Positions 1-55,212 are shown, counted from the first letter of the stretch. The stretch is DNA of 64,000 nt from Amorphochlora amoebiformis (GCA_054601695.1 BAAHQB010000018.1:806001-870000); one strand, 5' to 3'. The notes: generated from the letters alone by a model not told the origin. Numbers and translations are program-made.

Positions 1-29
1 TTCAACTCCCCAAAATTCTGTTCCCTCAG

Positions 30-473
30 ATACCTTTCGTGCCTTGGAACGTAAATATTCACATACAATCGGCCAGGTATCAGGAAAAGGAACTCTACAT
101 CCAGATCTTTCACAAGATTTCCGGAAGGTTGGCCATCGAGCCTCATCATGTTTGCCAATGGATGGAGGAGATTCTTGCCCATGCCGTGCGTGAGGGAAGT
201 CAGCAGAGCGCTCGGGAAATACTAAGGTACCTCGTGCGCCTCAAGAAGTACACCTCTGCTCTAAGAGTCTTCAATACCGCTTATCCTTGGAGACCTGGTC
301 AGTCCAAAAGCCTTCTCGCCTACAAGGGTCGGTTCTTCGATCTCGTACTTCAGGTTACGGTTAGGGTTGGGGTTATGATTAGGGTTAGTAGCATTGGAGT
401 TGAGTGAGGTTAGGGCTGGGTTGCGGGGGTTAGGTTGCCGATGGTGAGTTCGGGGGTGTTAGGGTTGAGGTTA

Positions 474-563
<90 letters not shown>

Positions 564-729
564 ATATATATATATATCATATATACATATATATTATATA
601 TGCTCATGTATATGTGTGTAATGTATATAATATATATGCGCATGTTTCGTATATTATTGCATACCTATCTAAATATGAAGTATATATATTTCTATATATA
701 TACGTATATAAAAAGATAAAGATATTCAA

Positions 730-768
<39 letters not shown>

Positions 769-815
769 TATCAATATATATTATACATATATATATATAT
801 ATAAATATATATCAA

Positions 816-858
<43 letters not shown>

Positions 859-1284
859 TAATATATATGTGTTCAGCAATCTTTGAAGGATGGTGACGCA
901 GAGGCCGTAGCCCATTCCCTCCAGGGGAGGGGCAGAAACAAGCGAGACACCCTAAAAAAGGCAATCTCGAAGTACCCCGACCTCGATTGGATGGCTGTAT
1001 CTCGTCTTTTGGAATATCTTCAACCAGGTCAAAGAGCCGTCTTTGATATACTAATCTGGGGAATTGAGAATCTTCAGGAAGTCGACGATATCATGCAGAC
1101 GATATACGTTGTAGAGATTATAACCCAAGATATGCAGAAGGCCATGATTCAAGCCTGCCTTACAGCACAAAGAGATGATCTGGCGTCCGTTCTCGCCCAA
1201 AAAGCCCTTCAAGATGTTGATGTTTCCGACAATGAGACGCTAGAACTAATCTCGAGAGCACTATTATCCTCGAAGTCGAATTAA
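30..1284 (+). CDS. 3' end of an alpha-helical repeat protein (partial, two exons)
   Basis: Two exons can be read: 30-353 and 877-1284 (stop TAA). Position 30 follows a good acceptor (CCCTCAG), the donor at 354 is CAG|GTTACG, and the acceptor before 877 is TGTTCAG. Both junctions are phase 0. The 243 residues are all-helical in character, with stretches such as [22 protein letters not shown]-like heptads and [18 protein letters not shown], as in TPR, PPR or other helical-repeat proteins. No catalytic motif is visible and the family is not recognised. The 5' part lies left of the window. The 523 bp intron starts with telomere-like GGGTTAG repeats and then becomes (TA)n. The gene is convergent with the helicase that ends at 2775. 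The exons are sure as coding sequence; the functional class is a guess. Confidence 0.75.
354..876 (+). other. Intron made of telomere-like repeat plus (TA)n
   Basis: The intron opens with degenerate TTAGGG units (354-475) that include the GT donor, then is almost pure (TA)n broken by a few TATG and TAAA variants. It ends in TGTGTTCAG. There is no other gene in it. Confidence 0.7.
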
Positions 1285-21460
<20,176 letters not shown>

Positions 21461-21686
21461 TATTTGGTTCTGGAGATGCACTCGTCTTCGGACCTAGTCA
21501 AAACTCTTTCGCTCGGAGACCCAGTCATTGACAAATTTGTTTTCTTTCTTCAATAAAAGAGCTCCATGGACGAATATGTGAGCTAATGACCCTTGGCTGA
21601 ATCTGGATGCCCGTTTAACGCTCCATGACGCCCCCAAAAGAAAGGAGCTGGTCAAGCCTGTCACCGTGCCTTGTCACGTTGTCACG

Positions 21687-24986
<3,300 letters not shown>

Positions 24987-25099
24987 GCCGTGGTGTGCAA
25001 ACTTAAGTCCAATGATCATGAGTCAATTAATCATACATCGGCATTCCCAAAGTTTGTCATGATGGCGAAGCTTTCAGTCAACCCATACAATATAATCAA

Positions 25100-25100
25100 T

Positions 25101-25162
<62 letters not shown>

Positions 25163-25232
25163 ACATATAAGGCCTCTATATATATATATATATATATATG
25201 AGGATGCAATAGCAGAACATATCGTATATATG

Positions 25233-25291
<59 letters not shown>

Positions 25292-25323
25292 TCTAGATAT
25301 ATATATATATATATGTATGTATG

Positions 25324-25354
<31 letters not shown>

Positions 25355-25449
25355 GTAACACTGCGTGTAATATGTATATACATAAATGCTACGTGACCAG
25401 TATCATGATATACTTATGTTTATTCCTGACATCACGTACAAGTATCTTG

Positions 25450-25493
<44 letters not shown>

Positions 25494-25500
25494 TGCTATT
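25100..25500. other. Intergenic (TA)n between FAIM-PX and RPL3
   Basis: Convergent 3' ends of the FAIM-PX gene and RPL3 face each other here. The content is mostly TA repeat plus short unique spacers; no gene is seen. Confidence 0.7.
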
Positions 25501-25700
25501 ATCTTCTAGATCTACTAGCCAAACTGACCGCATGCTGACAAAATTGAATACTGAAAGTTGTATCGGGAATATACTATGTGTGTGCATATTTTCTAGTTTA
25601 ATATAATGTACATAGATTACACAGATTGTCAAATATCTTTTCAAATGAAGTGGAATTGCGAGTAATGAGCTGATAACACATGCGCTCGACGTCGCACAAT

Positions 25701-26882
25701 CTAAGGACCGTAGAACTTCTTCTTCTCGCTGGCGGTTTGGAAACGACCATGCCCAAACTTTGAGGCCGTGTCGATGAAGCTGAGAGTAATCTCTTCCGTA
25801 GCAGCACGCGAGGTCTGGGGAATGAGGGTCTTGCGGAGGGTAATAACCCGCTTTTTAGGCCCTGGAACACCACCCTTGATCATGACGTAATCCTCGTTAA
25901 CCTCACCGTAGTGAGGGAAGCCACCAAGAGGGGTGATCTCCTTTTTGGTGAGATCCTTCTCCGTGGAAGCGTTGGGGTTAACTTTGGGAGCTGCACTCTG
26001 CTTGCCATCACCCATGGGACGAGCTGCCTTACCAATTCTGTAGATCTTCTTGTTGATCTCGGTACGGTGATGGTAACCGTTCTGACCCGCACGAGCAACA
26101 GAGTACTGAATACGAGCCGGGTGCCAGGCCCCAATACAAGCGACCTTGCGGAGACCACGGTGGGTCTTACGGGGCAGACGGGTAACACCCCAACGTGTCA
26201 CGACACCCTCATAACCCTTTCCCTTGGTAACGGCGATAACGTCGATCATCTCGTTCTGCTGGAACACCCCATCAACAGGGACTTCCTTCTCGAAAAGCCC
26301 CTTGCCGAAGTCAACCTTTTCCGCAACACTGCCACCGTTGACCTGGATCTCCATCATGTGGGCTTTTTTCTGGCGAAGCCTGATTTTCTCAATTTGGGTG
26401 TGGGCGATGACGCGGATGACTTGACAGTATTTCTTCATGCGCTCAAGCTCCTTGGACATCTCCTTCTCATAGTCCTCTCCCTGGGTTGTGGAGAAGGCCT
26501 TTTTTTTGCTGCGGTACCAGTTCTTGTAGAAGCGACGTTTAACCGAGTCAGCAAGGAAAGGGACCCAGACTGTGGTGAGAGCGCGAAGGCCGCGGGGGGT
26601 CTCAATGTAGCCGACCATACCAATGACAACCATAGCAGGAGCCTCAAGGATGGTTACAGGCTCGACAGTCTCTTGCTTGTTGAGCATGGACCCAGCACGG
26701 TTGACCTCACGTAGGATGTGGGTCATACCGGCTTTGTACGCCATGAAAGCAGTTAGGTGGCATTTTTCCTCAGCCTTATCCTTAGGGAAAGAGCGAATGC
26801 GTCCACGGTGGTGCTGGCAGCGCTTCTTCGGAAGGAACCCCAGGGAGCCGTGGCGAGGAGCCTCGAACTTGCGGTGGGACAT
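25701..26882 (-). CDS. RPL3: Large subunit ribosomal protein uL3 (RPL3)
   Basis: Core protein of the large ribosomal subunit, reaching the peptidyl transferase centre and binding 25S/28S rRNA. The 393-residue intronless frame matches the usual eukaryotic length (about 390-400) and starts with the standard [18 protein letters not shown]. Other conserved blocks are [49 protein letters not shown], the [17 protein letters not shown] segment that includes the family's conserved His, and [15 protein letters not shown] near the C-terminus. Its base composition is balanced, quite unlike the fragmented neighbours. It is divergently arranged with the membrane protein at 27156, with 273 bp between start codons. 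Identification is firm. Confidence 0.98.
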   Translation of the reverse strand: MSHRKFEAPRHGSLGFLPKKRCQHHRGRIRSFPKDKAEEKCHLTAFMAYKAGMTHILREVNRAGSMLNKQETVEPVTILEAPAMVVIGMVGYIETPRGLRALTTVWVPFLADSVKRRFYKNWYRSKKKAFSTTQGEDYEKEMSKELERMKKYCQVIRVIAHTQIEKIRLRQKKAHMMEIQVNGGSVAEKVDFGKGLFEKEVPVDGVFQQNEMIDVIAVTKGKGYEGVVTRWGVTRLPRKTHRGLRKVACIGAWHPARIQYSVARAGQNGYHHRTEINKKIYRIGKAARPMGDGKQSAAPKVNPNASTEKDLTKKEITPLGGFPHYGEVNEDYVMIKGGVPGPKKRVITLRKTLIPQTSRAATEEITLSFIDTASKFGHGRFQTASEKKKFYGP

Positions 26883-27155
26883 GGCGGCGTGCGATCTGGA
26901 CGAAATTCTCCGGTAAAAATCCGAATGGCCGATAAAAAGGAAACCTTATATAGATATCTTGATATCTTAATCGAGATATATTTTTATATATTAATAATAA
27001 TTAATATATAATATCCATATTCTAATATAAACATAATACAATCTCATATCGAGATATCGAATCGAATATATTACGAGAAATTAATTGTTCTATAATTAAT
27101 TCTGCGCTTCTAGTGGTGTCGATCACCTCGGAGGGCTTCGAAATGGCCACTGGGT
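26883..27155. promoter_or_regulatory. Probable bidirectional promoter region
   Basis: 273 bp AT-rich, non-(TA)n sequence between the divergent start codons of RPL3 and the membrane protein. It has repeated ATATCGAGATAT-like palindromes (ATATCTTGATATC, ATCGAGATAT, TCGAGATATCG). No clear TATA assignment is possible. Confidence 0.45.
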
Positions 27156-27911
27156 ATGAAGACTGAGAACGCGAAGATCCACATCAACCCCGGAAATTCC
27201 TGCATCGCATCTGAATTAGCCGTTCCCGACGAAAAGTTAGAGAAAATGAAAAAGAGCCCTCCGAATATGAGCCGCCATATCCGAACCATCCTGTCAGCCC
27301 TTTTCCTTCGAGGAGACTACGTCAGTATGAAGTATGGAGGCGCCAATGGAATAGTTGTAGCATCTTGCATATCGTTCTCTCCCGCTATCATCTCCGGAAT
27401 TTTCCTGCTACTCTTCCCCCTCAGCTACTACTGCGCGTGGGTGTGGTTTGGCACCATTCTGGTCGCATCTCTAGGAGCGATTGTACACGCTGGGGCGTCT
27501 GCTCTGGGGGTTGGGTACGGATTCAATCCTTCTCTCTCACTGTGCTCGCACCTCCTTGGGGCTGCGCTTGCAGGGGGATTTCGTGTTTGGCTCCTCCTGG
27601 GTGGGTTTACAGGAGCCCTCGCAATACTCATCGTCATGGCCACCTCCATAATGTCGGGGTTCTACGTCTTCCGGGAGACCGTGTATACGATTTCGCTCAA
27701 AATCTCCCAAAGTGGGGAACCCGTAACTAAGAAGACCTTGTTATATCCACTGCGCCAGCTACAAGAGCAGATAATTGACATTCTGAACTCTCCGCCTCTG
27801 GAAGGACGACATCGGGGGGACCAGTACTACATAAATGAGGTCGCTGCGTCTTCCATGAGGTCGCCATCCGGACCAAAATTCGCCAAGGTGGTTGGTGTGG
27901 TCAGAGAGTAG
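27156..27911 (+). CDS. Multi-pass membrane protein, unknown family
   Basis: Intronless, 251 aa, ATG start, stop TAG. A polar N-terminal region of about 60 residues is followed by four or five hydrophobic segments, roughly at residues 66-85, 90-112, 115-135 and 140-170, rich in Gly, Ala and Ser. A polar C-terminal tail of about 75 residues ends in KFAKVVGVVRE. I find no catalytic or transporter signature. The compact intergenic spacing with RPL3 suggests shared promoter use. It could be a small transporter-like or organelle membrane protein; I do not assign a function. Confidence 0.8.
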   Translation: MKTENAKIHINPGNSCIASELAVPDEKLEKMKKSPPNMSRHIRTILSALFLRGDYVSMKYGGANGIVVASCISFSPAIISGIFLLLFPLSYYCAWVWFGTILVASLGAIVHAGASALGVGYGFNPSLSLCSHLLGAALAGGFRVWLLLGGFTGALAILIVMATSIMSGFYVFRETVYTISLKISQSGEPVTKKTLLYPLRQLQEQIIDILNSPPLEGRHRGDQYYINEVAASSMRSPSGPKFAKVVGVVRE

Positions 27912-27977
27912 CAGGCTTGCGTACATCACAGTGTTGTGATTGTACATGTATGTACATTGGCTCTGAAGTCATATTTT

Positions 27978-27983
27978 AATAAA
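27978..27983 (+). terminator. Candidate polyadenylation signal AATAAA
   Basis: Canonical AATAAA 67 nt after the stop codon of the membrane protein. Its use is unproven. Confidence 0.4.
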
Positions 27984-28472
27984 TGATTTTACTCCACATG
28001 CTGATTTTTCCATACAGTTGAGATTTGGCCTATATGATGTGTTCTACCGTACATGCACTGCGGAATTCTAATCGGTTGTCCAATTCATTTCCAGCTTTGG
28101 CCTGGTTCTAGTAGTTTGACTGTTCACATGTTATATATAAGGCAGACACATTATTTTCATGATATATCTATACATATCTAGACATATACACACGTGCATA
28201 TCATGACGTATATATATATAGTAGTATAACAGTACAATAATAATTAATATGACATAATATAAAAATTAAATTATATTAACGATCTAGAAAATAATAATTT
28301 AAATACGGTATAACGTTACAGAGTTATCATTACTCTAGTATCAAATTATAAATTTTATATTGCTGTACCATATATACCGTGAGCAAGTGAGTAGAATATT
28401 GTTTACTAATATATATGGATGATCTAGATGATATTCATCGGAGAGTACTCACTACGTGTTGTGTAAGCAAGA

Positions 28473-28524
<52 letters not shown>

Positions 28525-28616
28525 TATACATACCATATCGTATAACCCAGATTCAACCAATCTTCCTCCATTTTCAAATTCATCTAAATTCAAACTAGTT
28601 ACTCTACTGTAGTCAG
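27984..28616. other. Intergenic AT-rich region
   Basis: Unique AT-rich sequence between the 3' ends of two convergent genes. A short plus-strand start (28415, MDDLDDIHRR...) followed by a GTAAGC donor occurs but has no convincing continuation. Confidence 0.5.
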
Positions 28617-37168
<8,552 letters not shown>

Positions 37169-37290
37169 TTTAGAGGTTTACCGATACATTGAGTGGAGAA
37201 TTTACCTTATTCCATACAAGAAATAAGTATATCATTTATCCTTATGTTATATATCCTTTATTGATATCCAAGCTTAGGTTCCGATCGGCG
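37169..37290. promoter_or_regulatory. Very short divergent promoter between two leader-bearing genes
   Basis: Only 122 bp (or 191 bp if Met24 is used) separate the start codons of the minus gene and the plus gene. The sequence is AT-rich but not (TA)n. Shared expression is an inference. Confidence 0.45.
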
Positions 37291-42498
<5,208 letters not shown>

Positions 42499-43253
42499 GA
42501 ATACAGCTAGCCTTTGATTCTCGGATTAAACTCAACTTCGAACTAGTTGTCTTACACCTTCTAAAGCATGACTGTGCACATGCAAGCTAGATAGGTGTCA
42601 GTTGCTGGAATTATAATCCAGCGAAGAGATTCTAAGTTGGCTGCTGTAAGAAGCTTACCAGTAGATAATGCTAAATATACAGACTAACAATTATAATACC
42701 CAAGTTGCATATACTAGTATACTAGGTATATACTAGATATAATCTAGCTAAGATCAACGTCAACAAACTGAAATACGAAGTTTCATAATGTTATAATTCT
42801 GCTAGATACATGTGCTCATATCCTGGTCCCATATATACTAGTAGATATACGCTAAACGATCAGCGAGTGTCTAGAGTGTATGAGAAGCTGGAAGTTGGAA
42901 CTAAAAGATTCCGAAAATTTTAGGTCGGGACTTGCTGGACTTAGGACCGGTCTCACTGGCTTGACCTGGCTTGGACTCAATCATCGCTAATCTTTTGTAC
43001 ATCTGAACGAATGCTATTTTAAGATCGAGATCAACAAACCGAGAAGCTGTTTATTTTATGTATCCATTATTAAGTTTACCTTGTCGTTAAACTTTGTGCA
43101 AATGGGATTACGCCTTTCGTTCCAACGAGGATTTCCCACGATACCTTGTACAGCTTCCTGAGATATTATATTTATTATATTTACATTTAATAGTATACTT
43201 TAAATTATAGTTATACGATAATGTATCGTACATGTTTTCACATGCGTATCATG

Positions 43254-43307
<54 letters not shown>

Positions 43308-43312
43308 GTACA

Positions 43313-43404
<92 letters not shown>
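42499..43404. other. Intergenic region without gene
   Basis: Unique AT-rich sequence to about 43255, then (TA)n. I see no coding or RNA gene in it. Confidence 0.5.
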
Positions 43405-43408
<4 letters not shown>

Positions 43409-43460
43409 CTCCACAAGTCTCAAGGTAAGAGCATAATTTTTAAGTAACTTATGCATTATA

Positions 43461-43500
<40 letters not shown>

Positions 43501-43836
43501 AAAATGTACATATAATGCATAATTTACTTATATTTCACACTCATACCTTGAGACTTGTGGAGAAAGCAATATATATAATATATACATATATGTGTACATA
43601 TAATACATAATTTACTTGTATTTTACACTAATACCTTGAGACTTGTGGAGAAAACTATCTATATATATACATATATATATATATATGTACATATAATGCA
43701 TAATTTACTTATATTTCACGCTATTACCTTGAGACTCGTGGAGAAAGCTATATATATATATATATTCATATATGTACATATAATACATAATTTACTTATA
43801 TTTCACACTCATACCTTGAGACTTGTAAAGAAAACT

Positions 43837-43877
<41 letters not shown>

Positions 43878-43945
43878 TATATGTACATATAATACATAAT
43901 TTACTTATATTTCACACTCATACCTTGAGAGTTGTAAAGAAAACT

Positions 43946-44000
<55 letters not shown>

Positions 44001-44070
44001 TATATGTACATATAATACATAATTTACTTATATTTCACACTCACACCTTGAGAGTTGTAAAGAAAACAGG
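43405..44070. repeat. Seven-copy repeat carrying a perfect 5' splice site, separated by (TA)n
   Basis: One plus-oriented copy (43405-43470) contains CACAAGTCTCAAG|GTAAGAG. Six copies in the opposite orientation follow at about 43500, 43585, 43685, 43770, 43875 and 44000. Each contains CTCAAG|GTATGAG or a close variant when read on the minus strand, then the same 45 nt intron-like stretch, then (TA)n. Confidence 0.9.
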
Positions 44071-44154
44071 AACATCGGTGTTGTCAGGTGTCCACGTCCA
44101 ATGCTTATCTCTGTATTATTTTAATGTACTATATGTATACATATTAATCGAATA

Positions 44155-45285
44155 TTAGGGTAAGGGTTATCGACAAGATTAGGGCCAGCCCCCGACACGT
44201 AGGGTTAGGGTTAGGGTTAGGGTTAAGGTTAGGGTTGGGGTTAGGGTTAGGGTTAGGGTTGGGGTTAAGGTTAGGGTTAGGGTTAGGGTAGAAGAAGGGG
44301 TAGGGGTAGGGTTAGGGTTAGTAGGATTAGAGTTAGGGTTAGGGTTAGGTTTTGGTTTTGGTCAGGGTTAGGGTTAGGGTTAGGGGGTATGGGTATGGGG
44401 ATAGGGTTAGGGTTTTGGCTAGGTTAGGGTTAGGGCTAGTGTTAGGGTTAGGGTTAGGGTTAGGGTTAGGATTAGTTTTAAGGTTAGGGTTAGGGTAACG
44501 AGTAGGGTTAGGATTGTTAGGGTTAGGACTAGGCTTAGACTTAGGCTTGACACTTGGGGTTTGGGTTAGGGTTAGGGTTAGGGTTAGGGTTAGGGTTAGG
44601 GGTAGGGTTCGGGCTGTTAGGGTCAGGTTTAAGATTAGGGTTAGGGTTAGGATAAAGAGTAGGGTTCGGGTTAGGACTAGGCTTAGACTTACGCTTAAAC
44701 ACTTGGGGGTTAGGGTTAGGGTTACGGGTAGGGGTAGGGGTAGGGTTAGGGCTGTTAGGGTTAGGGTTAGGATTAGGGTTAGGTTAGGATAACGAGTAGG
44801 CTTAGAGTTAGGACTAGGCGTTAGGCTTAAGTCTTGGGGGTTAGTGTTAGGTTAGGGTTAGGGTTAGGGTGAGGGTTAGGGTTACCCTAAACCTAACCCT
44901 CCCTAACCCTAACCCTAACCCCCAAGTCTAAGCGTAAGTCTAAGCCCAGTCCTAACCCTAACCCTACTCATTATCCTAACCCTAACCCTAACCCTAACAG
45001 CCCTAACACTACCCCTACCCCTACCCGTAACCCTTACGGTTGGGGTAGGGATGGGTTAGGGCTGTTAAGGTTAGGGTTAGGATTAGGTTAGGGTTAGGAT
45101 TACGAGTAGGGTTAGGATTATTAGGGTTAGGACTAGGCTTAGACTAAGGTTAAACACTTGGGGGTTAGGGTTAGGGTTGGGGTCAGGGTAAGGATTAGGG
45201 TTCGGGTCAGGGTTAGGGTTAGGGTAAGGGTTAGGGTTAGGATTGTTAGGGTTAGGGTTAGGGTTAGGGTTAGGGTTAGACATAG
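44155..45285. repeat. Interstitial telomere-type array with internal inversion
   Basis: Degenerate TTAGGG repeats on the plus strand (44155-44883), CCCTAA orientation at 44884-45033, then TTAGGG orientation again to 45285. Variants such as GGGGTTAGG, AGGATTAG and AGGCTTAGAC recur. Confidence 0.92.
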
Positions 45286-45421
45286 GCTTAACACCAGTAT
45301 TATTTAATGTAATATATGCAAATTATATGTAACATAACATTAAATATGTCCTAATATATGTATGTATTTGTACATGCAGTATAATTTAATTTAAAAATAT
45401 GTAAATTAAATATAACATAAC

Positions 45422-45580
45422 AGGATGTATTATTTTTGCGTCATTGTATGTGAATATATGTAAATATATGTACTTGTACATATATGTATATTTATATTAT
45501 ATATGCATTTATATATGCACACACATATATATATATATATGTATGTATATATATATATATATACATATATGTATTTTTAC

Positions 45581-45613
<33 letters not shown>

Positions 45614-45755
45614 ATATATGTATATATATTCTCTGTGTATACAATATATGTACAAATGCGTACATGCATGATGTATTATTTTTGCGTCATTGTATGTGAA
45701 TATATGTAATATATGTACTTGTACATATATACATATGTGTATGTATATGTATATG

Positions 45756-45791
<36 letters not shown>

Positions 45792-45793
45792 TA

Positions 45794-45838
<45 letters not shown>

Positions 45839-45895
45839 TCTATGTATACCATATATGTACAAATGCGTAAATGCCTAATGTATATATTTCTAACA
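45422..45895. repeat. Two to three copies of a unique segment flanking (TA)n
   Basis: TGATGTATTATTTTTGCGTCATTG occurs in close variants at about 45425 and 45670, and the ATATGTACAAATGCGTA unit at 45645 and 45855. Each is followed by TA-rich sequence. Confidence 0.8.
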
Positions 45896-45953
45896 TGTAT
45901 ACGTATACCAATAAAAAAAGCATTCATGTATGTACATATAACATATACATATT

Positions 45954-45986
<33 letters not shown>

Positions 45987-46040
45987 ATACATATGTATAT
46001 ATGTATATATATATATATATATATACAGTAGGATAAAGAA

Positions 46041-46081
<41 letters not shown>

Positions 46082-46131
46082 GTAAGGTAAATATATATGT
46101 ATATATATATATAATATATAGTAAGGTAAAG

Positions 46132-46176
<45 letters not shown>

Positions 46177-46211
46177 AACATCTGAACATTTCCTTCCAAG
46201 ATAAGTATATG

Positions 46212-46258
<47 letters not shown>

Positions 46259-46274
46259 TTTTTTACGTATGTGA

Positions 46275-46346
<72 letters not shown>

Positions 46347-46437
46347 TAAATACACAATATATATATATCTAAATCACAAATGATAACATCTGAACATCTC
46401 CTTCTAAAACTCATATCTGCACAATCACATTCAGATT

Positions 46438-46474
<37 letters not shown>

Positions 46475-46632
46475 CCCCCCCCAAAAAAAAGACACTTGTG
46501 TTTCCATGCGTCATGTAAGAATAATACACACCGGATATATACATCTCTCGTTCTATTGCACACATACACGCATTTATCTCTCAAAAATGGAATTGTATGT
46601 GTGTATGTGTGTTGGGTCGAATATATACATAC

Positions 46633-46690
46633 TCTGGTTCCCAGAACAGAACGGGCTTGGCGATGGTTATAACCCTTTTGCGATCCACGA
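46633..46690 (-). CDS. Candidate exon of an unresolved minus-strand gene
   Basis: Bounded on the minus strand by AACAACAG and a GTATGT donor. Frames VDRKRVITIAKPVLFW and RGSQKGYNHRQARSVLG are both open, so the phase is undecided. Confidence 0.35.
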
Positions 46691-47118
46691 CTGTTGTTTA
46701 CATATATGAATAAGTTTGTGGTATATACCTATACAAACCTATAATACATGCATATATATATATATATATATACATATGTATATATATATATATATATATA
46801 TAGATATATATACACATATATATAACAAACACATTATACATACACACATCCATACATACAACACACAAAAACATGCACATACATATACACAAACGTGTGA
46901 CCAAAATATAGTTTGGAAATATTCACACAAACATACATACATATACACAAACGTGACCAAAATACAATTTGGAAATATTGAGAGAATTTAAAAAAAACCA
47001 GATGATGACGTGACGCATAGACTAGAGTACGTATCTGACCGTATGGTTAGAGAGGAGGGAGCGAGTACAGAAATAATACCGATATCTAGATTTCTATATA
47101 TACAGATATAAATCTATC

Positions 47119-47167
<49 letters not shown>

Positions 47168-47174
47168 ATGTTAC

Positions 47175-47214
47175 TTTGGTATCTTGACTTCTCGACCGTA
47201 AGACACCTCCAGTT
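47175..47214 (-). CDS. Candidate exon of an unresolved minus-strand gene
   Basis: Minus-strand island between an ACCCTAG acceptor and an AAA|GTAACA donor. The frame [14 protein letters not shown] is open. The product is unknown. Confidence 0.35.
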
Positions 47215-47261
47215 CTAGGGTATATATATATATATATTTGTGTGTAAATGTATAATATAAT

Positions 47262-47294
<33 letters not shown>

Positions 47295-47378
47295 TATATC
47301 TATGTCGGTGTAAAAAAAAACATTATTAATACATATTATCCGATACATGTTGCATACAAAAATACATGTATATACATG

Positions 47379-47412
<34 letters not shown>

Positions 47413-47417
47413 CTATA

Positions 47418-47464
<47 letters not shown>

Positions 47465-47588
47465 CATATAAGTGTGTATATATAGAGTCTATTTATATCG
47501 TTTAAAAATGCGGGTTAGGATCGGGTTAGTCGTGGTGGTTAGTGTTGATGGGGTATATATGTATGTATACATTCATTAACATATCATG

Positions 47589-47623
<35 letters not shown>

Positions 47624-47645
47624 ATGTACACAAACTTATACATAT

Positions 47646-47692
<47 letters not shown>

Positions 47693-47724
47693 TATATGTG
47701 TATATATGCACACACAACAACATA

Positions 47725-47811
<87 letters not shown>

Positions 47812-47937
47812 TATATATTATATTTTATATATACATATATATATATATACATATATACACATACATATATACATACATGTATATATACCTATACACATAG
47901 AACTCGGGTTCGGGATAAGGTTATGTTAGGGTTGAAG

Positions 47938-47978
<41 letters not shown>

Positions 47979-48071
47979 ACTCTGTGTTTATCATGTCATT
48001 GCCATTATTCTTATATATTATTATTAACATTACAATAATCAGTATTATTATTGTTGTGAACGCTATATACA

Positions 48072-48118
<47 letters not shown>

Positions 48119-48187
48119 GTGTGTGTGTGTAATATTATTGAGTAGGTTATGATACAGTACAATTTTGGTCATCTCTCGGACGATGTA

Positions 48188-48227
<40 letters not shown>

Positions 48228-48277
48228 ATATATATATATATATATGTGATATTATTGAGTAGGTTATGATAGTGTAC

Positions 48278-53380
<5,103 letters not shown>

Positions 53381-53472
53381 CTGAAGATAATATATATCTA
53401 TCAGCCAGTATGCCTTACATATATAACGGATATAGAATACATTGAATATGCACGTATCTATATATAAGATAT

Positions 53473-53513
<41 letters not shown>

Positions 53514-53629
53514 AATATATATTGTATTCATATTTATACATATGTCTATATCTATATCTATATATATAAAATAATAATAATAAAAAAATGTCTGCATCTA
53601 CGTATGCTCTATTGTATGTGTTATACATG

Positions 53630-53665
<36 letters not shown>

Positions 53666-53698
53666 TTATATATATATATAACACATATATATAAAAAT

Positions 53699-53763
<65 letters not shown>

Positions 53764-53854
53764 CATATATACTTACATACGGGTATTTACGCTGATAAAA
53801 TAACATATAGGTGCATATATACATATATATATATATACATACATACATACATAC

Positions 53855-53895
<41 letters not shown>

Positions 53896-53981
53896 TTCTG
53901 TTTACGTAAGAATATACAAGATAAAATTAAATGCATCGTTACAAGTCGAAATACACTATTTATGGATATAGACCATATTGC

Positions 53982-54058
<77 letters not shown>

Positions 54059-54125
54059 TTATGTATGTACATGTATATATACATATTTGCGTACATATAT
54101 ATATATATATATATATATATTATAC

Positions 54126-54173
<48 letters not shown>

Positions 54174-54189
54174 TTGTATGTATATAAAT

Positions 54190-54258
<69 letters not shown>

Positions 54259-54285
54259 TATACATATATACGTAGATTTTTCTAC

Positions 54286-54331
<46 letters not shown>

Positions 54332-54367
54332 TCTACATACACATACATATATATATATTATTCATAC

Positions 54368-54403
<36 letters not shown>

Positions 54404-54455
54404 GTATATATGTGTGTATACATGTATATATATATATATATAATATTATATATAT

Positions 54456-54486
<31 letters not shown>

Positions 54487-54635
54487 AATGTAAAATCTAT
54501 TCAAATACAATGAAAAGACATTTGAAAATTTTTTAGTATATATACACTTAAATATGTCACATATGCATATATGCATACGTATAACATATGCGAGCATTAT
54601 GATATATGCGAGCATTATGATATATCTGAAAATTT

Positions 54636-54804
54636 TCAGGAAACCAGCTTTCCAATCCTTCCGTAGAACCGCTTTATCTTCTCATCCTCCGGCTCTTTAC
54701 CAAGAAACTCCTTAGGTATTTAAAACATTAATACGTTGAAGTCAGCCTTATTTACTATCAAATGTGTTTATATATGTATGTATATATATATATGTATGTA
54801 TATA

Positions 54805-54839
<35 letters not shown>

Positions 54840-54944
54840 TTATGTGTAATGTATATTCGTATATGTATTTACAAATAAATATAATATATATATATATATA
54901 TATGTGTGTGTGTATATCTTTGTATATAATACATATATGTATAA

Positions 54945-54988
<44 letters not shown>

Positions 54989-55154
54989 AACTCATATATA
55001 CCTGTATGTGTGTACAAACAAAAGAAATGTAAAAACTATTTAAACATATTTATATATCAATATGTGTATATTATACATATGTATATATATATATATATAT
55101 ATATACATATATACATATCTATCTATATATATATATATATATATATAATAAAAT

Positions 55155-55212
<58 letters not shown>

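Noticed and set aside
410-880. Long open frames rich in Ile-Tyr on both strands here and in dozens of other places
   Set aside because: They are translations of (TA)n, open in several frames at once, with no start context or codon structure.
25911-26714. 267-residue plus-strand frame opposite RPL3
   Set aside because: It is the antisense shadow of the highly conserved uL3 coding sequence.
28415-28470. Plus-strand start MDDLDDIHRRVLTTCC with GTAAGC donor
   Set aside because: No matching downstream exon on the plus strand; the region beyond is occupied by a minus-strand gene.
43405-44070. CRISPR-like array (repeat plus variable TA spacer)
   Set aside because: Eukaryotic context, spacers are microsatellite of varying length, and one unit is inverted; not a CRISPR array.
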